Shown: positions 1 through 9,111, counted from the stretch's first letter. The stretch is 64,000 nucleotides of DNA from Sphingopyxis sp. RIFCSPHIGHO2_12_FULL_65_19 (GCF_001830555.1 NZ_MIAM01000064.1:41612-105611), one strand, 5' to 3'. Numbers and translations: made by a program. Notes: generated from the sequence alone by a model not told the origin.

Positions 1-109
1 CCATCGCGTTGCACGGCCTTTGTGGGTTCGTCCTTGCATCGCAAGACTGTCCGCAATGTTCAAACGCTTATTGGCACATGTCGCGAAGTTAACCTTGCGA
101 AGGCCGGCG

Positions 110-2071
110 TCAGATCGCAACCTGGCTCCCCAGTTCCACGACGCGGTTTGTGGGCAGACGGAAATATTCCATCGCGCTTTCCGAATTGCGCAGCATCCAC
201 GCGAACAGCTTTTCGCGCCAGATCGGCATCCCCGGCTTGCTCGCGGCGATCAGCGTCTGGCGCGACAGGAAAAAGCTGGTTTCCAGCATCTTGAACTCTC
301 CGCCGCAACTCGTGACGCGGGTCAGCGCCTCGGGCACGTCGATCGGCTGCATGAAGCCGTAATTGAGCACGAGCCGATGGAAGCCCTGCCCCAGATCCTC
401 CAGCAGGCAGAATTTCTCCTCCTGCACGAACGGCACGTCGGCGATCTTGATCGTCAGCAGGATGATCCGCGCGTGCAGCACCTTGTTGTGTTTGAGGTTG
501 TGGAGCAGCGCGTGCGGCACACCGTCGCTGCTCGACGTCATGAATACCGCGGTGCCCGGCACGCGCGTCGCGCTGTTCGCCGCCGATTTGACGAAAACCG
601 GGATCGGCATCGCGCCCTCGGCCATTTCCTGCTGCATCAGCTTGCGTCCGCGTGACCAGGTGGTGAGCAAGGTGAAGATGATCAGGCCGATCGCCAGCGG
701 CACCCAGCCGCCGTCGGGCACCTTGATCAGATTCGCACCGAAATAGGCGATGTCGACGATGAAAAAGACCGCGAGAACCGGCAACGCCTTCCATGCCGGC
801 CATTTCCACAATGTGAAAAGCACGACACTGAGCAAGCAGGTATCGATGAACATCGCCCCCGTCACCGCAATGCCATAGGCTGCGGCGAGGTTGCTCGACG
901 ATCCAAAGAAGAGGACGAGGATGATCACCATCACCATCAGCCCCCAATTGACCATCGGGATATAGATCTGCCCCGCCGCCGACGCGCTGGTGTGTTCCAC
1001 GCGCAGGCGCGGCATGAAGCCCAGCTGGATCGCCTGCTGGGTCAGCGAGAAGGCACCCGAAATCACCGCCTGGCTCGCGATGATCGTCGCAAGTATCGCA
1101 AGGATGACGACGGGCACCTGCCAGGCGTCGGGCATCATCTGGAAAAAGGGATCGGCGATCAGGTCGCCGCGCGGCCCGCGTTCCGCATCGAGCACCATGG
1201 CTCCCTGGCCCATATAGTTCAGCATCAGCGCGGGCAGTACGAAGGTCAGCCAGCTCAGCCCGATCGGCCCGCGGCCGAAATGGCCCATGTCGGCGTAAAG
1301 CGCCTCGGCGCCCGTCACCGCCAACACCACCGCGCCCAGCGCGATGAACGCCGTAAACCCGTCGACATAGAAGAAACGCAGCGCATTCACCGGGTTCAGC
1401 GTTTCGACGATGATCCACGGATGATCGACGATATGGATAAGGCCGAGGATCGCCAGCATGGTGAAATAGGCGAGCATGATCGGGCCGAACAACATCCCGA
1501 CTTTCGCCGTCCCGCGCGACTGGATCGCGAATAGCGCAATCAGGATCGCGAGCGCGATCGGCACGATATAGGGTTCAAACCCCTTGTTTACGTAACTGAG
1601 CCCCTCGGTCGCCGAAAGCACCGACATCGCTGGGGTGATCATGCTGTCGCCATAAAAGAGCGCGGTGGCGAACACGCCGAGCAGGATAATCGGCCACGTC
1701 CAGCGTTTTTCGCCCGACGAACGACTGATCAGCGCGAGCAGCGCCAGGCTGCCGCCTTCGCCCTTGTTGTCGGCCCGCATGATCGTCAGAACATATTTGA
1801 ACGTGACGACCAGCATCATCGACCAGAAGACGAGGCTCAGCACACCATAGATGTGCAGCCGGTCGACCTCGATCGGATGATGCCCGGCGAATGTCTCGCG
1901 AAACGCGTAAAGCGGGCTGGTGCCGATGTCACCGAACACCACGCCAATCGCCCCGACGGCAAGCTTCAGCTTGCCATCGCCATGATGTCCATGGCCCGGA
2001 TGGACCGTATCGGCGGCGGCCGGTGCGGCGCTTTCGGCGCCGCTTGCCCCTTGGTGCGACTCAGCAGTCAT
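110..2071 (-). CDS. kup: Kup-type potassium uptake permease
   Basis: Low-affinity K+ uptake permease of the inner membrane (KUP/HAK/KT family, H+-coupled in characterised members). The 653 residues match the family's usual length. After a Gly/His-rich cytoplasmic N-terminus (about 33 residues) comes the first-helix signature [13 protein letters not shown] (residues 43-55), followed by about a dozen hydrophobic segments and a C-terminal cytosolic domain of roughly 180 residues. The ATG at 2071 gives the standard N-terminus. It lies 44 nt downstream of ccmI on the same strand, so it may be read through from the ccm operon, although the functions are unrelated. No regulatory site is evident. Identification is firm. 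Confidence 0.97.
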   Translation of the reverse strand: MTAESHQGASGAESAAPAAADTVHPGHGHHGDGKLKLAVGAIGVVFGDIGTSPLYAFRETFAGHHPIEVDRLHIYGVLSLVFWSMMLVVTFKYVLTIMRADNKGEGGSLALLALISRSSGEKRWTWPIILLGVFATALFYGDSMITPAMSVLSATEGLSYVNKGFEPYIVPIALAILIALFAIQSRGTAKVGMLFGPIMLAYFTMLAILGLIHIVDHPWIIVETLNPVNALRFFYVDGFTAFIALGAVVLAVTGAEALYADMGHFGRGPIGLSWLTFVLPALMLNYMGQGAMVLDAERGPRGDLIADPFFQMMPDAWQVPVVILAILATIIASQAVISGAFSLTQQAIQLGFMPRLRVEHTSASAAGQIYIPMVNWGLMVMVIILVLFFGSSSNLAAAYGIAVTGAMFIDTCLLSVVLFTLWKWPAWKALPVLAVFFIVDIAYFGANLIKVPDGGWVPLAIGLIIFTLLTTWSRGRKLMQQEMAEGAMPIPVFVKSAANSATRVPGTAVFMTSSSDGVPHALLHNLKHNKVLHARIILLTIKIADVPFVQEEKFCLLEDLGQGFHRLVLNYGFMQPIDVPEALTRVTSCGGEFKMLETSFFLSRQTLIAASKPGMPIWREKLFAWMLRNSESAMEYFRLPTNRVVELGSQVAI

Positions 2072-2115
2072 CGCGCGCCTTTAGACGAGCCCGCGCTGTT
2101 GGAATAGCTTTCAAA

Positions 2116-2769
2116 TCAAGACCCACCCGGCGCGTCGGATGGCGGCGGCGGCGTGCCGAGCGCCTGGTGCAATTGCGCCAACCGCATCTCCAGATCGGGG
2201 CGCCACGGCGCGTCGGCGGGGCTCCGCGCCAGAAGCTGGCTCCACACCGCCTCCGCCCCTTTCAGGTCACCGCCCTGCGCCAGCGCCAATCCGGCGAAAA
2301 AGGGCGGCGCAGGATGCGACGGATCGCGCCTCGCCGCCTCGTCGAACGCCAGCGCCGCCGCCGGCGACATGACCCCGCCGCCATGCGCGGCAAGCGCGTT
2401 GCCAAGGCCGACCCACAGGTCGACATTATCGGGATATTTCTCCAGCCCTTTTTCCAGCGTCTGCGCCGCCAGTTCGGTCTTGCCGGTGCGCGCAAAGCCG
2501 TCGGACATGCCAAGCCACTGCGCCGCTGGGCCAAATCGTTCCGCCATGCCCTGCCGCTGGTCGGTGATCGCATCGCCGAACCCTTCCGGCTCTTCGGGCG
2601 CCGCCACCGGCTTGCCCGGCAAGGACGGGCTGCCCTGCAGGGCATAGCCGGCGAGCCCGAGCATGACCGCCGCCGCCGCCAGCGGCCGCGACGCGGCGGG
2701 CAGTTTGCCGATCCAGAAAATGCCCCCGATGACCGCCACGGCGACCAGCATGATCCACAGCCAGATCAT
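2116..2769 (-). CDS. ccmI: CcmI/CycH-like TPR cytochrome c biogenesis protein
   Basis: Membrane-anchored TPR protein expected to present apocytochrome c to the haem-ligation complex. It is 217 aa, with two short hydrophobic segments in the first 50 residues and then TPR-like helices (a clear one around 115-150, with the FARTGKTELAAQTLEKGLEK pattern). This is shorter than bipartite CcmI of other alphaproteobacteria and resembles only the periplasmic TPR part plus an anchor. Its ATG overlaps the ccmH stop (ATGA, 2766-2769), so the two are translationally coupled. It ends the ccmCDEFGHI operon. The role rests mostly on this context; TPR assignment alone would be generic. Confidence 0.85.
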   Translation of the reverse strand: MIWLWIMLVAVAVIGGIFWIGKLPAASRPLAAAAVMLGLAGYALQGSPSLPGKPVAAPEEPEGFGDAITDQRQGMAERFGPAAQWLGMSDGFARTGKTELAAQTLEKGLEKYPDNVDLWVGLGNALAAHGGGVMSPAAALAFDEAARRDPSHPAPPFFAGLALAQGGDLKGAEAVWSQLLARSPADAPWRPDLEMRLAQLHQALGTPPPPSDAPGGS

Positions 2770-3203
2770 GCCGCCTCCTCCCCGTCGCCTTCGCTACGGC
2801 GGAACCGGCCGAAAGCCAGCCATCCGCCCAGCGCCAGGAACAACAAGGGGCCAAGCCACAGAAAGGCGGTCGCGGCATCGAAAGGCGGGTCATAGCTGAC
2901 CCAATTGCCATAGCGCGCAACGAGCCAGGTCTTGATTTCGTCCGGGCTCTCGCCCGCGGCAATCTTGCTGCGCACCTCGTGCCGCATGTCCCCCGCCAGC
3001 GGCGCGTCGCTGTCGGCAATCGACTGGCCCTGACAGACCAGACAGCGCAATTCCTCCATCAACGCCTTCGCGCGCGCCTCCTTCGCCGGATCGCGCAGCT
3101 GCTCGTAGGCGTAGGGCGCAGGCGGCAGCCGGTCCTGCGCGGCCGTCGGCAAGCCGAGACCGAATGAGACGAGGACAAGCAAAAGAGCAAACGCGCCCCT
3201 CAC
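2766..3203 (-). CDS. ccmH: CcmH apocytochrome c thiol reductase
   Basis: Periplasm-facing thiol-disulfide protein that keeps apocytochrome c cysteines reduced for haem ligation. 145 aa from a GTG start whose first bases overlap the upstream stop (GTGA at 3200-3203); longer reading-frame extensions run into ccmG and are not needed. It has a signal/anchor segment (residues about 2-20), the family motif LRCLVCQGQ with C54 and C57 (CxxC), and a C-terminal transmembrane helix (about 112-132) followed by a short charged tail. This matches the CcmH/CycL family in length and layout. Coupled on both sides to ccmG and ccmI. Confidence 0.94.
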   Translation of the reverse strand: MRGAFALLLVLVSFGLGLPTAAQDRLPPAPYAYEQLRDPAKEARAKALMEELRCLVCQGQSIADSDAPLAGDMRHEVRSKIAAGESPDEIKTWLVARYGNWVSYDPPFDAATAFLWLGPLLFLALGGWLAFGRFRRSEGDGEEAA

Positions 3204-3730
3204 TTCATCGCCTCCAGCTTCGCCACGATTTCGGGCACCTGGTCGGCCAGGATCACGCCCTGGATTTGCTCGCGGATGATGCCCTTGCCGTCGATCAGGA
3301 AGGTTTCGGGAACCCCCGACGACCCCAGCGCGATCTGGACGCTGCTCTGCATGTCCGACCCGATGCGGTCGAACGGGTTGCCATATTCGCGCAGGAACAT
3401 CGCGACGTCTTCGGGCCGGTCGCGGATCGCGATGCCGTCGATCGGCACCCCTGCCGCCTTCAACGCCTCGAGCTGCGGCGCCTCGGCGCGGCACGGGATG
3501 CACCAGCTTGCGAAGACATTGACCAGCCGCGGGCGGCCGTCGGCAAGCTGGCTGCTCTTCAGCCCTTCGACGCCCGCGGTCGCGGGCGGCAAGTCGAACA
3601 GCGGCATCGGCTTGTCGATCCATTGCGACTGGATCAACGTCTCAGCGGGTGTCACCAGCCGATAAACGAAGGCACCGAACAGCAATCCCATGATCGCCAG
3701 CGGCACAAAAAGGACCCAGCGATTGGTCAT
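3200..3730 (-). CDS. ccmG: CcmG/DsbE thioredoxin-like thiol:disulfide interchange protein
   Basis: Membrane-tethered periplasmic thioredoxin that reduces the CcmH or apocytochrome disulfide during System I cytochrome c maturation. 176 aa: an N-terminal anchor (residues about 5-24), then a thioredoxin fold with the active site WCIPC (C77, C80), the cis-proline region GVPETFLID, and the acidic surface typical of CcmG. The chosen ATG (3730) overlaps the ccmF stop as ATGA (3727-3730). A longer in-frame extension upstream lies antisense-like inside ccmF and is rejected. Acts with CcmF, CcmH and CcmI encoded on either side. Confidence 0.95.
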   Translation of the reverse strand: MTNRWVLFVPLAIMGLLFGAFVYRLVTPAETLIQSQWIDKPMPLFDLPPATAGVEGLKSSQLADGRPRLVNVFASWCIPCRAEAPQLEALKAAGVPIDGIAIRDRPEDVAMFLREYGNPFDRIGSDMQSSVQIALGSSGVPETFLIDGKGIIREQIQGVILADQVPEIVAKLEAMK

Positions 3731-5697
3731 GGCGCAAAACGCTCCTGTGCTTTCCGGTGACGCCGCGCACGCCAGATGCCCACCAACTGCGCGCGGCCGA
3801 GCAGCGACAGCGATGCGCCCAGCGCGATCAGTCCGCCGCCGAGCCATATCCACCACACCAGCGGCTTCCACCACAGGCGGATCTGGTAACGGTCGGCCCG
3901 GCCATCGTCGCCCGCCACCGGCTGCCCCAGCACGGCGTAAAGCTGCCCGCCCGGCCGCGTCAGCAGCGCCGCTTCGTTCGTTTCGGTCGGCGCGGTGCCC
4001 AGCAAGCCGGGAAAGGTCCGCGCTTCGGGGCGCATGACAAAGCTGCCGCCCGACGACGTCGTCGCGACCAGCGTGCCTTCGATCGCCGTATAATTCGGTC
4101 CGGCGACGGGTTTGACGCCGACGAACCGCACCGAAAAATCGCCCACCTTTACCACATCGCCCGGCGCCGCGGCGACCAGCCGTTCCTTGATGAAGGCGCT
4201 TTCCGCGCCCATGCCGGCCAGACACACGGCGACACCGAAATGCGCGATCACCATGCCCCATGTCGGCAGCGGCGTGCGGCGCAGATTGCGGCCCCACAGC
4301 GGCGCAAGGCTTGCAACCGCGACGACGCCCGCCACGGTCATGCCAAGCAGGGGCAATATCCCGACGGTCCCGCCGAACAGGATCAGCGCGAACAACACCG
4401 CCGCCCCGGCCAAGATCGCCAGCGGCAGCCGCGACCAAAGCCGCTTTCCGTCATCCTTGCGCCAGCTGAGCAGCGGCCCCGCAACCATCACGAGGCACAA
4501 GATCAGCGCGAGCGGTCCGGCAACGCGGTTGTAATAGGGCGGGCCGACCGAAATCTTCTCTCCCATCGCCTCGGCGACGATCGGATAGAGCGTGCCGAGG
4601 AGAACGAGCGCGAGGATCGTCGTCAGCAGCAAATTATTGATCACCAGCGAGCCTTCGCGGCTGAGCAAGGCAAATTTCTTGCCCTCGGCGACGCTTCCGG
4701 CGCGCAGCGCGAACAGTGTCAACGCGCCGCCGATATAAATTGCCATCAACGCCAGCAGGAAGGTTCCGCGCTCGGGATCGACCGCAAAGCTGTGCACGCT
4801 GGTCAGCAGGCCCGATCGGACGATGAACGTGCCGACCATCGACATCGAAAAACCGATGACCGCGAGCATGACCGTCCAAGCGCGCAGGGCATTGCGGGTC
4901 GCGGTCACCGCAACCGAGTGCAACAGTGCCGCGCCCGCCAGCCAGGGGATCAGCGACACATTCTCGACCGGGTCCCAGAACCACCAGCCGCCCCAGCCGA
5001 GCTCATAATAGGCCCAATAGCTGCCCGCCGTGATGCCGAGCGTCAGGAATATCCAGCTGCCGAGCACCCACGGGCGCATGGCGCGCGCGAACGCCGGGCC
5101 GATTTCGCGCGTAATCAGCGCGCCGACCGCAAAGCTGAACGCGACCGACAGCCCGACATAACCGACGTAAAGTGTCGGCGGATGGAAGGCCAGCCCGATG
5201 TCCTGGAGCAGCGGATTGAGCCCCTGCCCGTCAGGCGGCGCGACCGCCAGGCGATTGAAGGGATTGGACGAAAAAAGCAGGAAGGCAAAGAAGCCAAGGC
5301 TCAGCGCCGCTTGCGCGGCAAGCGTCGCCACCAGCGTATCTTCGCGCAGCCGCCGCTCGAATATCGCGATCAGCGCGCCTGACAGCGACAGGATCATCAG
5401 CCACAGCAGCATCGACCCTTCGTGGTTGCCCCATGTTCCCGCAATCTTGAAGATCATGGGCTTCAGGCTGTTGCTGTTGCGCGCCACCAGTTCGACCGAC
5501 ATGTCGGACCGCACGAACAGCGCGATCAGCAGACCGAAGGCGGCCGTCGTCAGCACCCCCTGTGCCACGCTCGCCGGGCGGACCAGCGCCGCCATATCCT
5601 TTTGTCCGCCGCGCAGATACAGCGCCCCGGCGATCAGCGACAGGCACGCCAGCGCCGCCGCGATCCACAGCAGGGCAAGGCCGAGTTCGGCGATCAC
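3727..5697 (-). CDS. ccmF: CcmF haem lyase subunit
   Basis: Large inner-membrane subunit that attaches haem to apocytochrome c in the periplasm. 656 aa, about 15 hydrophobic segments. The haem-binding WWD signature is present as GWGGWWFWDPVEN, and a C-terminal periplasmic domain precedes the last helix (IWLGGGLIALGA). I start it at the GTG at 5697 (VIAELGLALLW), because the frame upstream of it translates the REP-like repeat at 5710-5786 and looks non-coding. It is coupled by ATGA to ccmG. The gap of about 106 bp to ccmE is the only sizeable gap in the operon. Confidence 0.95.
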   Translation of the reverse strand: MIAELGLALLWIAAALACLSLIAGALYLRGGQKDMAALVRPASVAQGVLTTAAFGLLIALFVRSDMSVELVARNSNSLKPMIFKIAGTWGNHEGSMLLWLMILSLSGALIAIFERRLREDTLVATLAAQAALSLGFFAFLLFSSNPFNRLAVAPPDGQGLNPLLQDIGLAFHPPTLYVGYVGLSVAFSFAVGALITREIGPAFARAMRPWVLGSWIFLTLGITAGSYWAYYELGWGGWWFWDPVENVSLIPWLAGAALLHSVAVTATRNALRAWTVMLAVIGFSMSMVGTFIVRSGLLTSVHSFAVDPERGTFLLALMAIYIGGALTLFALRAGSVAEGKKFALLSREGSLVINNLLLTTILALVLLGTLYPIVAEAMGEKISVGPPYYNRVAGPLALILCLVMVAGPLLSWRKDDGKRLWSRLPLAILAGAAVLFALILFGGTVGILPLLGMTVAGVVAVASLAPLWGRNLRRTPLPTWGMVIAHFGVAVCLAGMGAESAFIKERLVAAAPGDVVKVGDFSVRFVGVKPVAGPNYTAIEGTLVATTSSGGSFVMRPEARTFPGLLGTAPTETNEAALLTRPGGQLYAVLGQPVAGDDGRADRYQIRLWWKPLVWWIWLGGGLIALGASLSLLGRAQLVGIWRARRHRKAQERFAP

Positions 5698-5709
5698 AAC
5701 CCGACCTCC

Positions 5710-5786
5710 GTCACCCCGGCGAAGGCCGGGGTCTCGCCCTCGGCGCCCATACGCGCCGCTGAGATCCCGACCTTCGTCGGGATGAC
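5710..5786. repeat. REP-like inverted repeat doublet inside the ccm operon
   Basis: Two 26-bp arms, 5710-5735 and 5761-5786, are near-perfect reverse complements that differ only by transitions. Each arm is itself partly palindromic around GGCGAAGGCC or GACCTTCGTC. A 25-bp spacer separates them. This GTCACCCCGGCGAAGGCC type of element is frequent between sphingomonad genes (recall). It sits between ccmE and ccmF and would form a hairpin in the operon mRNA. Confidence 0.8.
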
Positions 5787-5803
5787 GATGCAAAGGATAT
5801 GGC

Positions 5804-6238
5804 TCACGCCGTCGGCGCCTTCATATTTTTCGGCATATCGCCCATCTGCGGCGGCATATAGCGTTCGTCATGCTTCGCCAGGATGCGGTCGGCAACGAAC
5901 GTCCCGTCGGCGCGCATCCGGCCGTCGGCCACCATGCCGCTCTCTTCGCCGAACAGGTCGGGTACGATGCCCTTATACTCGACCGGGACCGACGCTTTTC
6001 CATCGGTCGCGACGAAGCGGATCGTCAGGCCATCGGCCTGCCGTTCGATGCTACCCTTTGCGACCATGCCGCCCAGCCGCATCGCTTCGCCGACCTCGGC
6101 CTTGCCACCCTTGATTTCGACCGGGGTGCGGAAATAGGCGGCCTCGTCGCGCAGCGCGCTCGCCGCGAGCACGCCGGCGCCTGCCACGCCGGTCAGCGCG
6201 ACCAGGGCCAGAATCAATCTTTGGTGCTTGGCTTTCAC
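5804..6238 (-). CDS. ccmE: CcmE periplasmic haem chaperone
   Basis: Haem chaperone that covalently holds haem through a histidine and hands it to CcmF. 144 aa from a GTG start that overlaps the ccmD stop (GTGA at 6235-6238). It has an N-terminal anchor (residues about 8-28), an OB-fold beta-barrel domain, and the haem-binding site AKHDERY with H123 and Y127 (HxxxY). Spacing and length match the family. A longer frame upstream reads through ccmD out of frame and is rejected. The C-terminus is Met/Pro/Lys-rich, as usual. Confidence 0.95.
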   Translation of the reverse strand: MKAKHQRLILALVALTGVAGAGVLAASALRDEAAYFRTPVEIKGGKAEVGEAMRLGGMVAKGSIERQADGLTIRFVATDGKASVPVEYKGIVPDLFGEESGMVADGRMRADGTFVADRILAKHDERYMPPQMGDMPKNMKAPTA

Positions 6239-6390
6239 TTGCGATCCCTTCGCAGAGCATCGCTGCGCTTTTCGGCCTTGGTCATCGCGCGCCAGCTGGT
6301 CCACAGGACAATCCCGGTCAGCACCACCGTCAGCCCATAGGCCGCGGCGACAAAAGCCCATTGACCGCCCCCGCTGATCACCCCCGTCAC
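6235..6390 (-). CDS. ccmD: CcmD small haem exporter subunit
   Basis: A 51-residue protein in the gap between ccmC and ccmE. It starts at GTG 6390, has one transmembrane helix (residues about 11-32, AFVAAAYGLTVVLTGIVLW) and a basic cytoplasmic tail rich in Lys/Arg. This is the size and topology of CcmD, which helps release holo-CcmE from the CcmABC complex. It begins 3 bp after the ccmC stop, and its TGA overlaps the ccmE GTG. The sequence is weakly conserved in this family, so position and topology carry most of the call. Confidence 0.85.
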   Translation of the reverse strand: MTGVISGGGQWAFVAAAYGLTVVLTGIVLWTSWRAMTKAEKRSDALRRDRK

Positions 6391-6393
6391 GCT

Positions 6394-7128
6394 CTATATC
6401 CCTTCGTCGTCGGCCAACCGCCGCAATCGCGCCGCCACGCGGTTATCGGCAATAATTCGCCGCATCCGCATCAGCACGATGGCACCGAACAACAGCGAAA
6501 AACCCAGCACGGTCAAGCCCAGCGGCCACAACAGGGCGCCGTCGATGCTCGAACCGCGCAGCGTGATGCTCGGCCCTTGGTGCAGGCTGTTCCACCACAC
6601 GACGCTGCGGTTGATGATCGGGATGTTGATCGCGCCGACCAGCGCATAGATCGCCGCGCCGCGCGACAGCGAACCGCCTTGTCGCTGGCTGTCGTCGCCG
6701 GTGGTGAGCGCGATAAAGCCCGCATAGAGAAACAGCAGGACCAGCATCGAGGTCATCCGCCCGTCCCATTCCCACCATGTGCCCCAGGTCGGGCGGCCCC
6801 AGATCGACCCGGTCGCAAGGCACAGCGCAGTGAACAGCATTCCCGGCACCGCGATGGCGCGCGCCGCGATGCCCGACAACGGATGGCGCCACACCAGCTG
6901 GACCAGCCCCGCGACCGCGAGCGACGTCCAGCCGCCCATGCCGAGCCAGGCCGACGGAACGTGAACGTACAGAATCCGCGCGGTTTCGCCCTGCTTGTAA
7001 TCGCCCGGCACCATCGTCAGCCCGGCCCAAGCGCCCGCGAGCACGAGCAACAGCCCGGCGCCGAGCAACCACGGCGTCAGCGGCTTGGCGATCGCCAGAA
7101 AACGGGTCGGATTGGCATAGGCGTGCAT
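6394..7128 (-). CDS. ccmC: CcmC haem-handling membrane protein
   Basis: Inner-membrane protein that loads haem onto CcmE. 244 aa, six transmembrane segments, with the tryptophan-rich signature WGTWWEWDGRMTS in a periplasmic loop flanked by histidines (HVPSAWLGM before, NSLHQGPSI after). ATG 7128 is the first start giving the standard N-terminus; a 25-codon upstream extension reads intergenic repeats. First gene of the operon, so the promoter should lie in 7129-7350. The ccmA and ccmB genes that normally accompany it are not in the window. Confidence 0.95.
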   Translation of the reverse strand: MHAYANPTRFLAIAKPLTPWLLGAGLLLVLAGAWAGLTMVPGDYKQGETARILYVHVPSAWLGMGGWTSLAVAGLVQLVWRHPLSGIAARAIAVPGMLFTALCLATGSIWGRPTWGTWWEWDGRMTSMLVLLFLYAGFIALTTGDDSQRQGGSLSRGAAIYALVGAINIPIINRSVVWWNSLHQGPSITLRGSSIDGALLWPLGLTVLGFSLLFGAIVLMRMRRIIADNRVAARLRRLADDEGI

Positions 7129-7211
7129 CGGTTTCGCGTCGTCCTTAGGCGAGCCGGACTGGAGGGTCCAGCAATTTGCCCGGCGCGACCCGGCGGACCC
7201 CATGTCACGTG

Positions 7212-7237
7212 CCCGACGCTTGAGGTCAAGCGTCGGG
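7212..7237. repeat. 26-bp perfect palindrome upstream of ccmC
   Basis: Arms 7212-7223 and 7226-7237 are perfect 12-bp reverse complements with a 2-bp centre (CCCGACGCTTGA on the left). It may be another intergenic REP unit or a hairpin upstream of the ccm operon. There is no T-run to make a terminator. Confidence 0.75.
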
Positions 7238-7250
7238 TTGCAACCTCCTC

Positions 7251-7322
7251 GTCACCCCGGACTTGATCCGGGGACCACGACTTCGGCGGCGGCCATGGAT
7301 CCCGGATCAAGTCCGGGATGAC
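7251..7322. repeat. REP-like inverted repeat doublet
   Basis: Arms of about 24 bp (7251-7274 and 7299-7322) are near-perfect reverse complements of the GTCACCCCGGACTTGATCC type, a common sphingomonad intergenic repeat (recall). Together with the palindrome at 7212-7237 it fills most of the ccmC/DUF454 intergenic region (7129-7350), in which I see no other feature. Confidence 0.8.
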
Positions 7323-7350
7323 GAAGGAAGCGAAATCGCCTTGCGCGAAC

Positions 7351-7704
7351 TCAACCCTCCGGCCGCGTCCATATCCAGCTTCCCGTCACCGCAGCCGCAA
7401 TCACGGGCAACATCACCCACGGCCAGGGCGAGAGGATTGCGGCCAGGACGATGCTGACCGCGAATGCCGCGGTAGCGGCCATCTTGCCCTTGCGGCTGAT
7501 CGCCCCCTTTTCGCGCCACGCAGCGATATGGTGCCCGAAATGCGGATGGGTGAGCAACCAGGCCTCAAGCTGCGGCGAGGAGCGCGCAAAGCAAAAGGCG
7601 GCCAGGATCACGAACGGCACGGTCGGCAACAGCGGCAGGAAAGCGCCAATCGCACCCAGGCCCAGCGCCGCCCAGCCCGCGATCAGATAGAAATGCCGTT
7701 TCAT
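7351..7704 (-). CDS. DUF454 (YbaN-like) small membrane protein
   Basis: 117-aa inner-membrane protein of the DUF454/YbaN family. The family signature is clear: an N-terminal helix ending GAFLPLLPTVPFVILAAFCFARSS, then a soluble segment with LTHPHFGHHIAAW, and two closely spaced C-terminal helices (residues about 78-112). No biochemical role is established for the family. It lies downstream of the amino acid dehydrogenase on the same strand, with a gap of 47 bp, so co-transcription is possible. Confidence 0.85.
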   Translation of the reverse strand: MKRHFYLIAGWAALGLGAIGAFLPLLPTVPFVILAAFCFARSSPQLEAWLLTHPHFGHHIAAWREKGAISRKGKMAATAAFAVSIVLAAILSPWPWVMLPVIAAAVTGSWIWTRPEG

Positions 7705-7751
7705 CGACGGCTGGCTTAGCGGAAATCCGATCCCGCGCCAGCCCTCGACAA

Positions 7752-8804
7752 TCAGCCGCGACCGATCAGCTTTTGCGCCATCCGGTCGGCAACCGACGAT
7801 GCGGGTGCGCCGCTCGCCTTGCTCTCCGCCCAGATCTCGGCAAGTCGGCCGGGGATCAGGTGGATGCGGCTTTCGACTTCCTCGCGGCTCCCCTGCCCCA
7901 GATATTCCAGCGCGACATTGATGATGCCGCCCGCATTGATCACATAGTCCGGGGCATAGACGATCCCGCGGTCATGCACGCGTTGCCCGTCGAGCGCGGT
8001 CGCCAGCTGGTTGTTGGCTCCGCCCGCGATAATCGGGACGCGCAGCTTCGCGATGCTCGCCTCGGTCAGGATGGCGCCCAGCGCATTGGGGCTCAGCACG
8101 TCGGCCTCGACCTCCATGATCGCCGCCGAATCGGCGAGTTCGGCGCCGAGTTCTTCGGCCAGCGCCTTCGCCCGCGCCAAATTGACGTCGGCCAGCGTCA
8201 GCTTCGCCCCTTCCGCCGCCAGCCGCCGCGCGACACCGCCGCCGACGCTGCCGACACCCTGAATCGCAATGCGGACATCCTTGGCGCTGTCGGTGTTCAG
8301 CCCTTCGCGAATCGCGGCCTTGATACCCAGATACACGCCCAGCGCGGTGAACGGACCCGGGTCGCCGCCGGCATCGGCGCCGCTCGCCACCGGCAGTCCG
8401 CTGACATGCTTCGTCTGCTTGGCGATTTCGACCATGTCGGCGTCGGTGATCCCGACGTCCTCGGCGGTCACATAGGCGCCGCCCAGCGACTCGACCGCGC
8501 GGCCGAACGCCGCGAGCAGTTCGGGGGTCTTCGCGGCGCCCTCGTCGGCCAGGATCACGCCCTTGCCGCCGCCCATCGGCAGCCCCGCCATCGCATTTTT
8601 ATAGCTCATGCCGCGCGACAGGCGCAGCGCATCGGTGATCGCCGCCGCGCGCTGCGGATAATGCCAATAGCGCACACCGCCCGCGCCCGGCCCGAGGTGG
8701 GTCGAATGGACGGCGATAACCGCCGTCAGCCCGCTGGCACGATCGCGGAACATGTGGACATGCTCATGATCGTCGAAATCGGCGAAATCCCAGACTGCGG
8801 ACAT
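7752..8804 (-). CDS. Leu/Glu/Phe/Val-type amino acid dehydrogenase
   Basis: NAD(P)-dependent oxidative deamination of an L-amino acid, probably leucine or another branched or aromatic one, in the cytoplasm. 350 aa from ATG 8804, which has GGAGGG shortly upstream; a 27-codon extension is less likely. The substrate-domain catalytic lysine region is KNAMAGLPMGGGKGVI and the Rossmann loop is IQGVGSVGGGVARRL. Length and the short GPGAGGVRYWHY motif fit leucine dehydrogenase better than hexameric glutamate dehydrogenase (about 420-450 aa). Substrate cannot be settled from sequence. Upstream is tRNA-His on the same strand. Confidence 0.88.
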   Translation of the reverse strand: MSAVWDFADFDDHEHVHMFRDRASGLTAVIAVHSTHLGPGAGGVRYWHYPQRAAAITDALRLSRGMSYKNAMAGLPMGGGKGVILADEGAAKTPELLAAFGRAVESLGGAYVTAEDVGITDADMVEIAKQTKHVSGLPVASGADAGGDPGPFTALGVYLGIKAAIREGLNTDSAKDVRIAIQGVGSVGGGVARRLAAEGAKLTLADVNLARAKALAEELGAELADSAAIMEVEADVLSPNALGAILTEASIAKLRVPIIAGGANNQLATALDGQRVHDRGIVYAPDYVINAGGIINVALEYLGQGSREEVESRIHLIPGRLAEIWAESKASGAPASSVADRMAQKLIGRG

Positions 8805-8920
8805 TGGCTCATCCCTCCACACGAATTTTTGGCGCACAAGAAAATTACGTGATGGCGCAATAATGCAACGGGCGCATCGAGTCACCCGAAAAGCGTCGCC
8901 GCGCGATGATTAGGGGAAAA

Positions 8921-8998
8921 TGGGGCGACCAACGGGGCTCGAACCCGCGACCTCCGGTACCACAAACCGGCGCTCTAACCAACTGAGCTATGGTCGCC
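8921..8998 (-). tRNA. tRNA-His (GTG)
   Basis: Cloverleaf on the minus strand. The acceptor stem GCGACCA/TGGTCGC is extended by the extra 5' G(-1) opposite C73, the tRNA-His identity element. D arm GCTC/GAGC; anticodon stem CCGGT/ACCGG with loop TTGTGGT, giving anticodon GTG; T arm with TTCGAGC loop; encoded CCA at 8921-8923. Flanking sequence (8805-8920 and 8999-9111) shows nothing else. Confidence 0.97.
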
Positions 8999-9111
8999 AC
9001 ATAAGCGACGAGCGGCGCATGAAGCGCCCTCGACAGCGCGCGGCGAATAGGCGCGCATCCCCCCGCTCGTCAAGCATTGTTCGCACGCGCTTCCCTGCTA
9101 AAACGCGCGCC

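Noticed and set aside
3757..5382. 540-codon plus-strand frame opposite ccmF
   Set aside because: Antisense to CcmF, which has a full set of transmembrane segments and the WWD motif; the frame is a charged low-complexity shadow.
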